Shown here piece after piece: positions 1-7,327 of a DNA stretch of 64,000 nt. A program made the translations under genes and the position numbers. The stretch lies in NCBI RefSeq assembly GCF_038632915.1, contig NZ_CP152050.1, positions 2,201,001 to 2,265,000 of the forward strand, written 5' to 3'. Numbering within the stretch: position 1 is the first letter of the stretch; every line of letters begins with the position of its first letter. A model generated the notes under the pieces. The model saw only the letters and a program-made list of their open reading frames with translations, searched no databases and was not told where the DNA came from. Origin of the DNA: Paenisporosarcina sp. FSL H8-0542. Its GTDB lineage: Bacteria; Bacillota; Bacilli; Bacillales_A; Planococcaceae.

Positions 1-15
1 TTCCGTTTTTTCACC

Positions 16-1683
16 TTAATATTCCATAATAATCGGGATGATCATCGGACGTCTTTTCGTTTTTTGGTATAAGTACGAATTTAAGGTATCACGTATTTCT
101 TGTTTTATGTTTGTCCATTCGAACGTTTCTTTGCTGACATATTTCTCAACGATTTTCTTCACTAACTCAGCTGATTCATCCATAAGCTGTTCAGACTCAC
201 GCACGTAGACAAATCCACGGGATAAGATTTCTGGACCAGATGCAATTTTCTTTTGTGCGCGGTTTAAGGTAACGACTACGATAAAGATACCGTCTTGTGA
301 CAGAAGTTTTCGGTCACGTAGAACAATGTTCCCAACGTCTCCTATACCAATACCATCGATTAACACGTTACCTGCCTGAACGCGGCCGCTCATACGCATT
401 TTACCAGCTTTATATTCGACAATATCCCCTTTATCTGCAATAAAGATTTGTGACTTGGCCAAACCAGTAGCCTGGGCAAGTTTTGAGTGAGCCATCAACA
501 TGCGGTATTCACCTTGAATCGGGATAAAGAATTTAGGTTTCATCAAGTTCAGCATCATTTTTAAATCTTCTTGGCTGCCATGTCCGGAAACATGCACTTT
601 TTTACTGGCGGTTAAAACTTTTGCACCAGTTTTTGCTAAGTGATTCATTGTTTTAAACATCGCAACTTCCATACCTGGTGACGGAGTGAATGTAATTAAC
701 ACTGTGTCTGTATCTTTGATTTTCACATCTTTATGATGTTTTCTAACCATTTTTTCAAGCGCTTCAAGGGGTTCCCCTTGGTTACCCGAAACGATAATAA
801 CTACTTCATCATCTGCATAATTGCCGATTTCTTTGATTGAAATTAATGTTTCTTCATCAATTTTCAAGTATTCGAGACGTTTTCCAACATCAAAGACGTT
901 TTCCAATGTTTTACCTACAACCGCTACTTTGCGTTTTGACTCAATTGCTGTGTCAAACACTTGTTGGATACGAATGAAGTTAGAAGAATACAAGGAAACT
1001 AGAATACGGCCTTTTGCACCGTGGAAAGTTTCCGAAAGTTGTTCTTCAATCACTGATTCAGGAGTTGTGTATCCAGGTCGCTCCGCTTCAGTAGAATCAG
1101 ACATTAAAATAAATACCCCTTCTTCACCAAGACCAGCCATTTTAGCGATGTCTGGACGGTAACTCCCTTTAGCAGATTGGTCGAATTTAAATTCTCCCGT
1201 ATGCACAATCGCGCCCTCAGATGTATGGAAGACAATCCCTAAAGAATCGGGAATACTATGTGTTGTATGGAAAAATGTAACATGAGTCGATTTGAAGTTC
1301 ATGCGGCTTTTGTTAGTCACTTCAAAGAATTTTACAGGCTGTGCAGCCGGCAATTCTTTCAGATGCTCTTTTGCTAAGGCAATCGTCAAACGAGAACCGT
1401 AGACTGGTGCATGGATCTTGTTTAACAAATACGAAATTGAGCCGATTGCATCTTCATGCCCGTGTGTTAAAAAGATTCCTTTTACGCGCGCTTTATTTTC
1501 TTCTAAGTATGTTACGTCCGGAATGACAATATCAATTCCAAGCATTTCGTCTTCAGGGAACATGAGTCCACTGTCTACGACAAAGATTTCTTCATCTATT
1601 TCTACTACGTACATTGCTTTTCCGATTTCCCCAACTCCACCGAGGGGGATAATACGGATGGTTTCATTTATTGTTTTAGTCAC
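16..1683 (-). CDS. rnjB: Ribonuclease J2 (RNase J family)
   Basis: A 555-residue metallo-beta-lactamase/beta-CASP ribonuclease. RNase J enzymes carry 5'-3' exonuclease and endonuclease activity in mRNA decay and rRNA processing, and J2 usually partners J1 in the cytoplasm. The metal-binding motif THGHEDAIG is visible at residues 73-81 (His74, His76, Asp78), and the length fits the family. The start is GTG, seven bases after AGGAGG. Position after dapA matches ymfA/rnjB of B. subtilis, which is why J2 is preferred over J1. A strong promoter lies just upstream of the gene and just downstream of the dapA terminator, so it is probably transcribed on its own. The J1/J2 choice rests on synteny, not on sequence comparison. 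Confidence 0.93.
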   Translation of the reverse strand: MTKTINETIRIIPLGGVGEIGKAMYVVEIDEEIFVVDSGLMFPEDEMLGIDIVIPDVTYLEENKARVKGIFLTHGHEDAIGSISYLLNKIHAPVYGSRLTIALAKEHLKELPAAQPVKFFEVTNKSRMNFKSTHVTFFHTTHSIPDSLGIVFHTSEGAIVHTGEFKFDQSAKGSYRPDIAKMAGLGEEGVFILMSDSTEAERPGYTTPESVIEEQLSETFHGAKGRILVSLYSSNFIRIQQVFDTAIESKRKVAVVGKTLENVFDVGKRLEYLKIDEETLISIKEIGNYADDEVVIIVSGNQGEPLEALEKMVRKHHKDVKIKDTDTVLITFTPSPGMEVAMFKTMNHLAKTGAKVLTASKKVHVSGHGSQEDLKMMLNLMKPKFFIPIQGEYRMLMAHSKLAQATGLAKSQIFIADKGDIVEYKAGKMRMSGRVQAGNVLIDGIGIGDVGNIVLRDRKLLSQDGIFIVVVTLNRAQKKIASGPEILSRGFVYVRESEQLMDESAELVKKIVEKYVSKETFEWTNIKQEIRDTLNSYLYQKTKRRPMIIPIIMEY

Positions 1684-1728
1684 TTGCTTTCCTCCTAAAA
1701 ATTACCCGATCAACATCCACTAGTAATC

Positions 1729-1757
1729 ATTATACGGGACGTATGACAACAGTACAA
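1729..1757 (-). promoter_or_regulatory. Sigma-A promoter of rnjB
   Basis: On the minus strand TTGTAC (1752-1757) is followed after exactly 17 bases by a perfect TATAAT (1729-1734). The -35 box abuts the poly-T of the dapA terminator, so rnjB appears insulated from the lysine/dipicolinate genes upstream. The call is by eye from consensus and spacing. Confidence 0.7.
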
Positions 1758-1788
1758 ACAAAAAAAGGTCAGCTGAACACTGACCTTT
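1758..1788 (-). terminator. Rho-independent terminator of dapA
   Basis: On the minus strand a 9-bp perfect stem (AAAGGTCAG/CTGACCTTT, loop of 7) runs straight into a T-rich tract, starting six bases after the dapA stop codon. Confidence 0.85.
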
Positions 1789-1794
1789 CAAAAT

Positions 1795-2688
1795 TTATTT
1801 AAAACTTTTTCTTTTTGCCTCATATTTCGCCCAAGCTTGATCGAAATCTTGCTTCTCATCACTCGTCATATCAACAAGCGGAAGTCGAACTGATCCAACA
1901 TCTAAACCCAGTTTAGATAATGCATATTTCACTGGCACGGGATTCGGTTTTGCAAAGAGTGCACGAATGAGTGGTAACATCGCATGGTGTATTTCCGCTG
2001 CATCAGTGTGTCTACCTTCTTCAAAAGCACGAATTAACTTTTGCATATCTTCGCCTACAATATGAGAAGCTACAGACACTACACCTGCACCTCCGATTGA
2101 AAGCAATGGCAATGTTAATCCATCATCCCCACTATAAACTGCGAAATCTGCCTGGCATTCTGAAATAATATCAGACATTTGCTCCAAATTCCCGCCAGCC
2201 TCTTTGATTGCTTGGATGTTTGAAATCTTACTTAATGCCAGAACCGTCTCTGGCAACATATTAACTACTGAACGACCCGGTATATTATAAAGAAGTACAG
2301 GCAATTTCGTTTCATTCGCGATCGTTTTAAAATGCTCATACATCCCTCGTTGATCCGGCTTATTGTAATACGGAGTAACGAGCATAATGCCATCCACTCC
2401 AGCTTCTTCAGCTATTTTGGTCAGTTCGATTGATGCTCTCGTGCTATTGCTACCAGTACCTGCATAGACTGGGATTCGTTTGTTAACTGATTCTACAGTA
2501 AAACGGATTAAGTCTGCTTTTTCTTGATTCGTTAATGTAGGAGATTCTCCCGTTGTTCCACAGACCACAATCGAGTCTGTGCCAGTTGCGATTAAATGTT
2601 CGATAAGTTTTGCGACCATTTCAAAATGTATGGAGCCATCTGGTAAGAATGGTGTGACCATCGCAGTAGATACGCGACCGATATTCAT
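1795..2688 (-). CDS. dapA: 4-hydroxy-tetrahydrodipicolinate synthase
   Basis: A 297-residue class I aldolase-fold enzyme that condenses pyruvate with aspartate semialdehyde, the entry to lysine, diaminopimelate and dipicolinate synthesis. Visible are the CGTTGESP motif near residue 43, the catalytic tyrosine in YNIPGRS (Tyr134) and the Schiff-base lysine in AIKEAGG (Lys162). It follows asd by 14 nt and is closed by a clear terminator, so asd-dapA is probably a two-gene operon. In B. subtilis the aspartokinase gene dapG lies between asd and dapA; here it is absent. Its product feeds DpaA/DpaB, encoded just upstream. Confidence 0.96.
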   Translation of the reverse strand: MNIGRVSTAMVTPFLPDGSIHFEMVAKLIEHLIATGTDSIVVCGTTGESPTLTNQEKADLIRFTVESVNKRIPVYAGTGSNSTRASIELTKIAEEAGVDGIMLVTPYYNKPDQRGMYEHFKTIANETKLPVLLYNIPGRSVVNMLPETVLALSKISNIQAIKEAGGNLEQMSDIISECQADFAVYSGDDGLTLPLLSIGGAGVVSVASHIVGEDMQKLIRAFEEGRHTDAAEIHHAMLPLIRALFAKPNPVPVKYALSKLGLDVGSVRLPLVDMTSDEKQDFDQAWAKYEAKRKSFK

Positions 2689-2702
2689 TAGAATCTCCCC
2701 TT

Positions 2703-3743
2703 TTAAATAATTCCGTCTTCAATCATTGCTTCAGCTATTTGGATTGAGTTCAATGCTGCACCTTTTAATAAATTATCTGCAACAATCCACATGTGGAACC
2801 CTTTGTCATTTGACAGATCTTTTCGTATGCGACCAACAAAAACTGCATCTTGACCTTCTGCAAACAAAGGCATAGGGTATTGTTGTTTCGCAGGATTATC
2901 AAGTACTTCAATCCCTTTTGCCGCTTCTAAAATGGACCTTATTTCAGCAACGCTTACGCCCTCTTTATCGACTTCAATAAAGACAGACTCAGAGTGGCCA
3001 GATACAACCGGCAATCGTACACATGTAGCTGCAACTGATAAATCCGGAGCATGCATGATTTTCTTCGTTTCATTAATCATTTTCATTTCTTCCAGCGTAA
3101 AGCCATTATCATCAAATGTATCAATTTGAGGAATAGCATTGAACGCGATTGGATAATGTGTCTCAGCACTTTTAACTGGCAATACTTGAGCCACTGCATT
3201 TTTAGTTTCCCCAAATGTAGCACTTTGGGCTTCGAGCTCATTAATTGCAACAGCTCCAGCACCTGAAACTGCTTGATACGTGGAGACGATCACATTATTC
3301 AAACCAAACGCTTCTTTAATTGGTTGCAATGCACAAACCATTTGAATCGTCGAACAGTTTGGGTTGGCTATGATGCCATTGTGCAATTTAAGATCTTGAC
3401 GATTTACTTCAGGCACGACGAGTGGAATATCTTTATCCATTCGGAATGCACTTGTGTTGTCGATAACGACTGCCCCACGTTTAGCCGCTTCTGGCGCAAG
3501 GACTTTCGAAACTGATCCTCCTGCGCTGAATAATGCAATATCAACACCCTCAAACGCCTCAGGTGTCGCTTCTTCAATCGTATAAGATTTCCCTTTGAAT
3601 TCAATGTTTTTTCCGGCTGAACGTTTTGAAGCCAGGAACTTTATATGTTGAATCGGAAAATTTCGTTTTACGAGTTGTTCCATCATTTTCTCTCCAACTG
3701 CACCGGTTGCACCGACAACAGCTACTGTGTAGCTTTTAGCCAT
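2703..3743 (-). CDS. asd: Aspartate-semialdehyde dehydrogenase
   Basis: A 346-residue NADPH-dependent enzyme that reduces aspartyl phosphate to aspartate semialdehyde. The Rossmann motif GATGAVG lies at the N terminus and the catalytic cysteine is in NPNCST (Cys130). The ATG at 3743 was chosen because a GGGAG ribosome-binding site lies eight bases upstream; an in-frame GTG nine bases further out overlaps that site. A promoter with an extended -10 lies in the 78-nt gap after dpaB, so asd can be expressed independently of the sporulation genes before it. Confidence 0.95.
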   Translation of the reverse strand: MAKSYTVAVVGATGAVGEKMMEQLVKRNFPIQHIKFLASKRSAGKNIEFKGKSYTIEEATPEAFEGVDIALFSAGGSVSKVLAPEAAKRGAVVIDNTSAFRMDKDIPLVVPEVNRQDLKLHNGIIANPNCSTIQMVCALQPIKEAFGLNNVIVSTYQAVSGAGAVAINELEAQSATFGETKNAVAQVLPVKSAETHYPIAFNAIPQIDTFDDNGFTLEEMKMINETKKIMHAPDLSVAATCVRLPVVSGHSESVFIEVDKEGVSVAEIRSILEAAKGIEVLDNPAKQQYPMPLFAEGQDAVFVGRIRKDLSNDKGFHMWIVADNLLKGAALNSIQIAEAMIEDGII

Positions 3744-3786
3744 GACACTCACTCCCTCTAGCCAACTAATTGGTCATAATGACGGT

Positions 3787-3815
3787 ATTGTATCATAAAC
3801 TTGCGTGATTGTGCA
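3787..3815 (-). promoter_or_regulatory. Putative promoter of asd-dapA
   Basis: Minus strand: -35 TGCACA (3810-3815), 17-bp spacer, -10 TACAAT (3787-3792) preceded by TGA, giving an extended -10. It lies between the end of dpaB and asd. The -35 match is moderate (4 of 6). Confidence 0.5.
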
Positions 3816-3821
3816 TGAAAA

Positions 3822-4415
3822 TTAATCCGATTGCCCGTGTTGGATTAATAAGGGTTGAAGTTGTTGATGTTCTAGAGCTTTGACAATCGTTGGTAGAATC
3901 TGATTGAAGTCGGAGATGAGGGAGTTTGGTTTATTATATGGATCATCCTGACCGAATGGAATGAAGTAAATGTGTTTGGCATTTATTAATCTCATGACGT
4001 TTACGCCATTTAATCCAAGTGCATCATTAGTTGAAATGCCAAGGACGACAGGTCGACCGATTCGCATGGTTGCTTTGGCAGCCATCAAAACAGGTGAATC
4101 CGTTATTGCATTAGCTAAGCGACTGATTGAATTGCCCGTTATTGGTGCAATGACCATGCAATCAAGTGGCGCTTTTGGTCCGAGTGGTTCTGCATCGGCA
4201 ATAGTGGAAATTACTTTTGCCCCAGCAGCATCCTCTATTTTTCTTACCCATTCATCCCCTGTGCCAAAGCGAGTGGCAGCTACTAGCACGGAATGTGAAA
4301 CGACTGGTACAACCACTGCACCCTGTTCTCTCAAAATAGTGATTTTCGGAACTACTTCTTCATACGTACAATGTGATGCTGTTATACCGAACCCTATTCG
4401 TTTACCTGTTAGCAC
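3822..4415 (-). CDS. dpaB: Dipicolinate synthase subunit B (flavoprotein)
   Basis: A 197-residue protein of the HFCD/flavoprotein fold. It is the B subunit of dipicolinate synthase (SpoVFB), which converts hydroxytetrahydrodipicolinate to dipicolinic acid in the mother cell during sporulation. The N-terminal GKRIGFGITASHCTYEE segment and a later PITGNS segment are typical of the family. The start is GTG, six bases after AAGGAGG. The gene lies 11 nt after dpaA. It indicates an endospore-forming organism. Confidence 0.93.
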   Translation of the reverse strand: MLTGKRIGFGITASHCTYEEVVPKITILREQGAVVVPVVSHSVLVAATRFGTGDEWVRKIEDAAGAKVISTIADAEPLGPKAPLDCMVIAPITGNSISRLANAITDSPVLMAAKATMRIGRPVVLGISTNDALGLNGVNVMRLINAKHIYFIPFGQDDPYNKPNSLISDFNQILPTIVKALEHQQLQPLLIQHGQSD

Positions 4416-4426
4416 ACCGTTCCTCC

Positions 4427-5227
4427 TTAGATATCTTTAGCTGATTCTGTCAAACATTTAAACAATATTTTTGATGCATCTTCTTTCAAAAATTGCCCTG
4501 GCAAAGAAGTACAGAGGCGATAGCATTCAGCATAATCGCCCTCCAATTCTAAGCAGCCAGGAGCGGAAGCAATATCATAAAACCGTTTGCTGGTTTTTAG
4601 TAACGATTGATAATCTTCTGTTAACCATTTCGCAGGAATTGTGTTGATGAATATTGCCTGATCACACGAAATTCCTTTTTCTAATTTTTTCACTTCGTAG
4701 CCCATCGCCTGAGCTTCAGCCAATTGGACTGGTGAGCGTACGACTATCAGTGGATGTGCATCCATCCGTTTAAGCTGTGTCGCCAGCAATTTTGCTACTC
4801 GCCCGAAACCGGATATCATAAATTGTTTGCCTGCAACGGTTTCATGTTCTTCTAGATAATAGGCAGCAATAAATCCTTCTGCCGTTAACTTTGCATTCAA
4901 CCAAATAAATTGTTCATCTTCAAGGTAGGCTACTGTATTCAGTTCACTTGCTTCAAAAAAGCGTGTCCACTCTGGAGATAATTTTCCGATGAAACATTTT
5001 TTTACATTTTGAAAAAATTCCATTCCAATTGTATCGGTTACAATTTCAAGTGGCTGAATAGGTAAGACCATGATTTCTGGTTGAAAAGACAACAAATCCC
5101 GTTCCACTTGATAACTCCATGCTTTGGATGGGATATATAATACTTGCTCGTCAATGTTTTTCAACAAAGTAGCAAGCTTTTCCATGCGAGGATCCGTACC
5201 TATGACACACCATTTTCGGTTCGTCAT
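4427..5227 (-). CDS. dpaA: Dipicolinate synthase subunit A
   Basis: A 266-residue NAD(P)-binding protein, the A subunit of dipicolinate synthase (SpoVFA). A Rossmann-type segment ISGFGRVAKLLA lies near residue 138, as in the family, where an N-terminal catalytic region precedes a 2-hydroxyacid dehydrogenase-like fold. At 266 residues it is somewhat shorter than the roughly 297 residues of B. subtilis SpoVFA. Its ATG overlaps the ymxH stop by four bases (ATGA), so ymxH-dpaA-dpaB are translationally coupled. In B. subtilis these genes are expressed in the mother cell under sigma-K; no sigma-K promoter was identified by eye here. Confidence 0.92.
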   Translation of the reverse strand: MTNRKWCVIGTDPRMEKLATLLKNIDEQVLYIPSKAWSYQVERDLLSFQPEIMVLPIQPLEIVTDTIGMEFFQNVKKCFIGKLSPEWTRFFEASELNTVAYLEDEQFIWLNAKLTAEGFIAAYYLEEHETVAGKQFMISGFGRVAKLLATQLKRMDAHPLIVVRSPVQLAEAQAMGYEVKKLEKGISCDQAIFINTIPAKWLTEDYQSLLKTSKRFYDIASAPGCLELEGDYAECYRLCTSLPGQFLKEDASKILFKCLTESAKDI

Positions 5228-5493
5228 ATGGATTGATCCGCATGTAGATGAGACGTCTTAGTGAAGAGTATCCGATGTTCACCGATAAGGACGATATCTT
5301 CCCAAGCAATGTAGACATTTTGACTGGTTGATTTCGATTTAAAGGGCCGATTGCCTTGTTCTTTTAATACGAGAAATCCAATGATTTTTCCACTCGTTGG
5401 CTCAAATAGTAATTCAGTATCAGCAAGCAATCCAAATCGTTTGCCGTCTTCAACTTGGATTAATTCTTTTACCGCCAATTCTGATAGCAACAT
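5224..5493 (-). CDS. ymxH: YlmC/YmxH family PRC-barrel sporulation protein
   Basis: An 89-residue protein with a single PRC-barrel-like domain (LLSELAVKELI at the start, EDIVLIGEHRILF near the end). The family is common in sporulating Firmicutes and its biochemical role is unknown. It starts at an ATG with GGAGGAG upstream and overlaps dpaA by four bases. Order and position match ymxH of B. subtilis. Immediately upstream lies the repeat array at 5571-6232, so its promoter must lie in the short stretch 5494-5570 or inside the array. Confidence 0.85.
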   Translation of the reverse strand: MLLSELAVKELIQVEDGKRFGLLADTELLFEPTSGKIIGFLVLKEQGNRPFKSKSTSQNVYIAWEDIVLIGEHRILFTKTSHLHADQSI

Positions 5494-5815
5494 ATGACTC
5501 CTCCTCCATGTTCATCTCCTTAAATATATGCAAAAAAAGACCACATGTTCACACGAAAAGCAGAAAGCGCTACTTTAGCTCGACTCCGACGGTGGAAGAA
5601 ACGAATCGGAAACCCGTTTCCGAATGAGGTTCTGAAGCGGAGGTGCGAGCTGGCGCTTGGAGCTAGACATCACGAAATGTGAAGATGGCCAATTTAGACC
5701 GACGCCGGCGCTGGAAGGGCCGATTCGAAAGCTTGCTTTCGAAAGAGGGCCTGAAGCTTAGGTGCGGTCTGGCCTTCGGAACTAGACATCAAGAATAAGT
5801 ACGAAGGCTAAATTC

Positions 5816-5857
5816 CCGACATCGTGTCGGAACGCCTTCATGATCCACATCCTGTGG
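5816..5857. repeat. Double-hairpin unit, copy 1
   Basis: Two small perfect hairpins in a row: CCGACA-TCG-TGTCGG (5816-5830) and CCACA-TCC-TGTGG (5845-5857), joined by a spacer containing CGCCTTCATGA. It sits between copies 2 and 3 of the larger array. A second copy lies at 5982-6023 with the outermost base pair of the first hairpin swapped from C-G to G-C. Confidence 0.75.
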
Positions 5858-5981
5858 ACCCAAGCGCTACTTTAGCTCGACTCCGACGGTGGAAGCAAGG
5901 TTTCCTTTGCGACGAGTAACCGCAGGAGCAATCGAATCGGAAATCCGTTTCCGAATGAGGTTTAGGAAGGAAGGCGAAAGC

Positions 5982-6023
5982 GCGACATCGTGTCGCTACG
6001 CCTTCATGACCCACATCCTGTGG
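5982..6023. repeat. Double-hairpin unit, copy 2 (inside copy 3 of the large repeat)
   Basis: GCGACA-TCG-TGTCGC (5982-5996) and CCACA-TCC-TGTGG (6011-6023) with the same spacer as copy 1. It interrupts copy 3 of the ~120-nt element between its central hairpin and its inner 3' stem, so it looks like an insertion into an existing copy. Confidence 0.75.
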
Positions 6024-6240
6024 ACCCAAGCGGAGGTGAGAGCTGGCGCTTGGAGCTAAACATCACGAAATGTGAAGATGGCCTATTTAGACCGACTCCG
6101 ACTTTGAAACTAGCGAATCGAAAACTTGTTTTCGAATGAGGGAGTGAAACGGAGGTGCGGTCTGGCCTTCGGAGCTAGACATCACGAAATGTGAAGAAGG
6201 TCATGTTAAACCAACTTCTACCGTGGAAGGTGTTAAGGAC

Positions 6241-6282
6241 AAAGAGGGGTGGACTGTGACTAAGTCACTTCGTCCACCCCTC
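6241..6282 (-). terminator. Long hairpin, probable terminator of the DUF402 gene
   Basis: An 11-bp perfect stem (GAGGGGTGGAC/GTCCACCCCTC) encloses a second 5-bp stem (GTGAC/GTCAC). On the minus strand it is followed by CTTTGTCC, a weak U-tract. It lies 80 nt after the stop codon of the gene at 6363-6914. Confidence 0.5.
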
Positions 6283-6362
6283 AACAATTGTTGATATTTC
6301 AGTCTTAAATAGAGCCTAAATTTTAATGTCAGTTTTTTGATACGCACCCTTAGTTTTTTAAG

Positions 6363-6914
6363 TCAAACTGGTTTGCTACTTTTCTCAAGAAGTAATGCTC
6401 TATGTTCTTTTGCCAGGGTCATCAACACAAATTTATTGGACTTAATCAAATTATTAATTCTATCTGCTTCGTAACATGCACTATTGTATAAAGTGTTATC
6501 AATTATTCCGACAGCTAACGCATCTTCGAGTTCATCAGCATCTAACTGAATAATTTCTCCTGATGGTAGTACAACAATATCTAGAAATAAGTCGTCCAAC
6601 CAAGGTATATCATTTTCACAACCATTGCTTTGACAGATATCAATATACCACTGAACAACCTCGCCTTTAGAATCGAACATCGTTGTTAATGAATGGCTTT
6701 TTCCACTTGGGAAATGTTGTAGCCAACTATAACCGTCATTAACAATACAAACATTTCTTTCACCGTATTTAACAAATAACGGCTCTGAAACACGATGAAC
6801 TTTTAGTAAAGTAACATATCCTTGAAACTCTTCGGTATCAAGAAAAGATTGTATATATTCTCTTTTTGTTACTCTCTTCCATCCTGAACGGTCACCATAT
6901 TTCCTTTTTAACAA
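6363..6914 (-). CDS. DUF402 domain-containing protein
   Basis: A 183-residue protein if it starts at the TTG at 6914, which has AGGGG at good spacing upstream and gives the N terminus (M)LKRKYGDRSGW, as I recall for Bacillales relatives. The open frame continues to 7040, but the extra 42 codons look unlike the family. The DUF402 core is QWYIDIC through PWLDDLFLDIVVLPSGEII to LDADELEDAL, an acidic-rich motif seen in FomD-like and YgaC-like phosphate-hydrolysing proteins. Substrate is unknown. The gene is not part of the B. subtilis gene order at this place. It stands alone, with repeat-rich DNA on both sides. Confidence 0.72.
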   Translation of the reverse strand: MLKRKYGDRSGWKRVTKREYIQSFLDTEEFQGYVTLLKVHRVSEPLFVKYGERNVCIVNDGYSWLQHFPSGKSHSLTTMFDSKGEVVQWYIDICQSNGCENDIPWLDDLFLDIVVLPSGEIIQLDADELEDALAVGIIDNTLYNSACYEADRINNLIKSNKFVLMTLAKEHRALLLEKSSKPV

Positions 6915-7079
6915 GTTCTCAACCCCTAAAAGAAAATACACTCTCATATTCCTTGTTAAACTAACTGGTTTTAGTAATTTAAGAAGGTAGTGTAAATATG
7001 GATACGTACTTAATGAATGATAAGTTTCAATGATTGGCAATCAGTCAATTGTATCAGCATCTCTAAAGGGAATTGTGAC

Positions 7080-7194
7080 ACTCCCGCCGAAAAACTGACT
7101 TTCGAGACCCTGGAGAGCTTAAGCTCGAAGCGGCTCGGGAGTTAGTCTGCAGGAAAGATTAGGACCAAAGGTTGATTGGGTCTAATCTTTCCTA
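7080..7194. repeat. Composite palindromic repeat element
   Basis: ACTCCCG (7080-7086) is inverted as CGGGAGT (7136-7142), enclosing a perfect 12-bp palindrome GAGCTTAAGCTC (7115-7126). A long hairpin (AGGAAAGATTAG at 7151-7162 against CTAATCTTTCCT near 7182-7193) follows directly. The first part resembles GC-rich dispersed repeats of Bacillaceae/Planococcaceae intergenic regions. The 413-nt gap 6915-7327 holds this element and the mlpA terminator; nothing coding was seen. Confidence 0.6.
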
Positions 7195-7263
7195 CGAAGC
7201 AGTGCAGCAATGTAGAGCACGGGTTTTAGTAAATTCCCTACATATTTCATATCTAAATCAAAT

Positions 7264-7310
7264 TAAAAAGACTGCAAACAAACTCAAAAATAAGAGTTTG
7301 TCTACAGTCT
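7264..7310 (-). terminator. Rho-independent terminator of mlpA
   Basis: Minus strand: a long stem (AGACTG and AACAAACTC paired with GAGTTTGT and CAGTCT, with one or two mismatches) followed by a T-run (TTTTTAATT), 18 nt after the mlpA stop codon. Confidence 0.8.
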
Positions 7311-7327
7311 GAGACAATTACAAAGGA

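Larger units (their letters stand above)
5571..6232. repeat. Tandem array of a ~120-nt structured element (4 copies plus a partial)
   Basis: Copies run 5571-5690, 5691-5808, 5868-6083 (enlarged by insertions) and 6084-6202, with a fragment to about 6232. Each has the same plan: outer stem, inner stem, an 8-bp central hairpin, then TAGACATC and a short GAAAT-loop hairpin. The outer stem is AGCTCG/CGAGCT in copy 1 and AGACCG/CGGTCT in copies 2 and 4. The central hairpin is TCGGAAAC/GTTTCCGA, TTCGAAAG/CTTTCGAA or TCGAAAAC/GTTTTCGA. These paired changes keep the folding. Parts resemble dispersed repeats of Bacillales genomes. No convincing ORF covers it. The 870-nt gap 5494-6362 contains nothing else except these repeats and a hairpin at 6241-6282. 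Confidence 0.85.

Noticed and set aside
3753-3821. Lysine riboswitch before asd-dapA
   Set aside because: The gap is under 80 nt and contains a promoter, too short for the ~170-nt lysine aptamer.
5838-6029. A 63-codon minus-strand reading frame in the repeat array
   Set aside because: It lies wholly within palindromic repeats, has no ribosome-binding site and its composition (Cys/Arg/Ser-rich) is not protein-like.
5571-6232. CRISPR array
   Set aside because: Repeats are ~120 nt, imperfect and directly abutting, with no unique spacers and no cas genes in the window.
6915-7040. N-terminal extension of the DUF402 protein
   Set aside because: The TTG at 6914 has a good ribosome-binding site and gives the family-like N terminus; the extension has neither.
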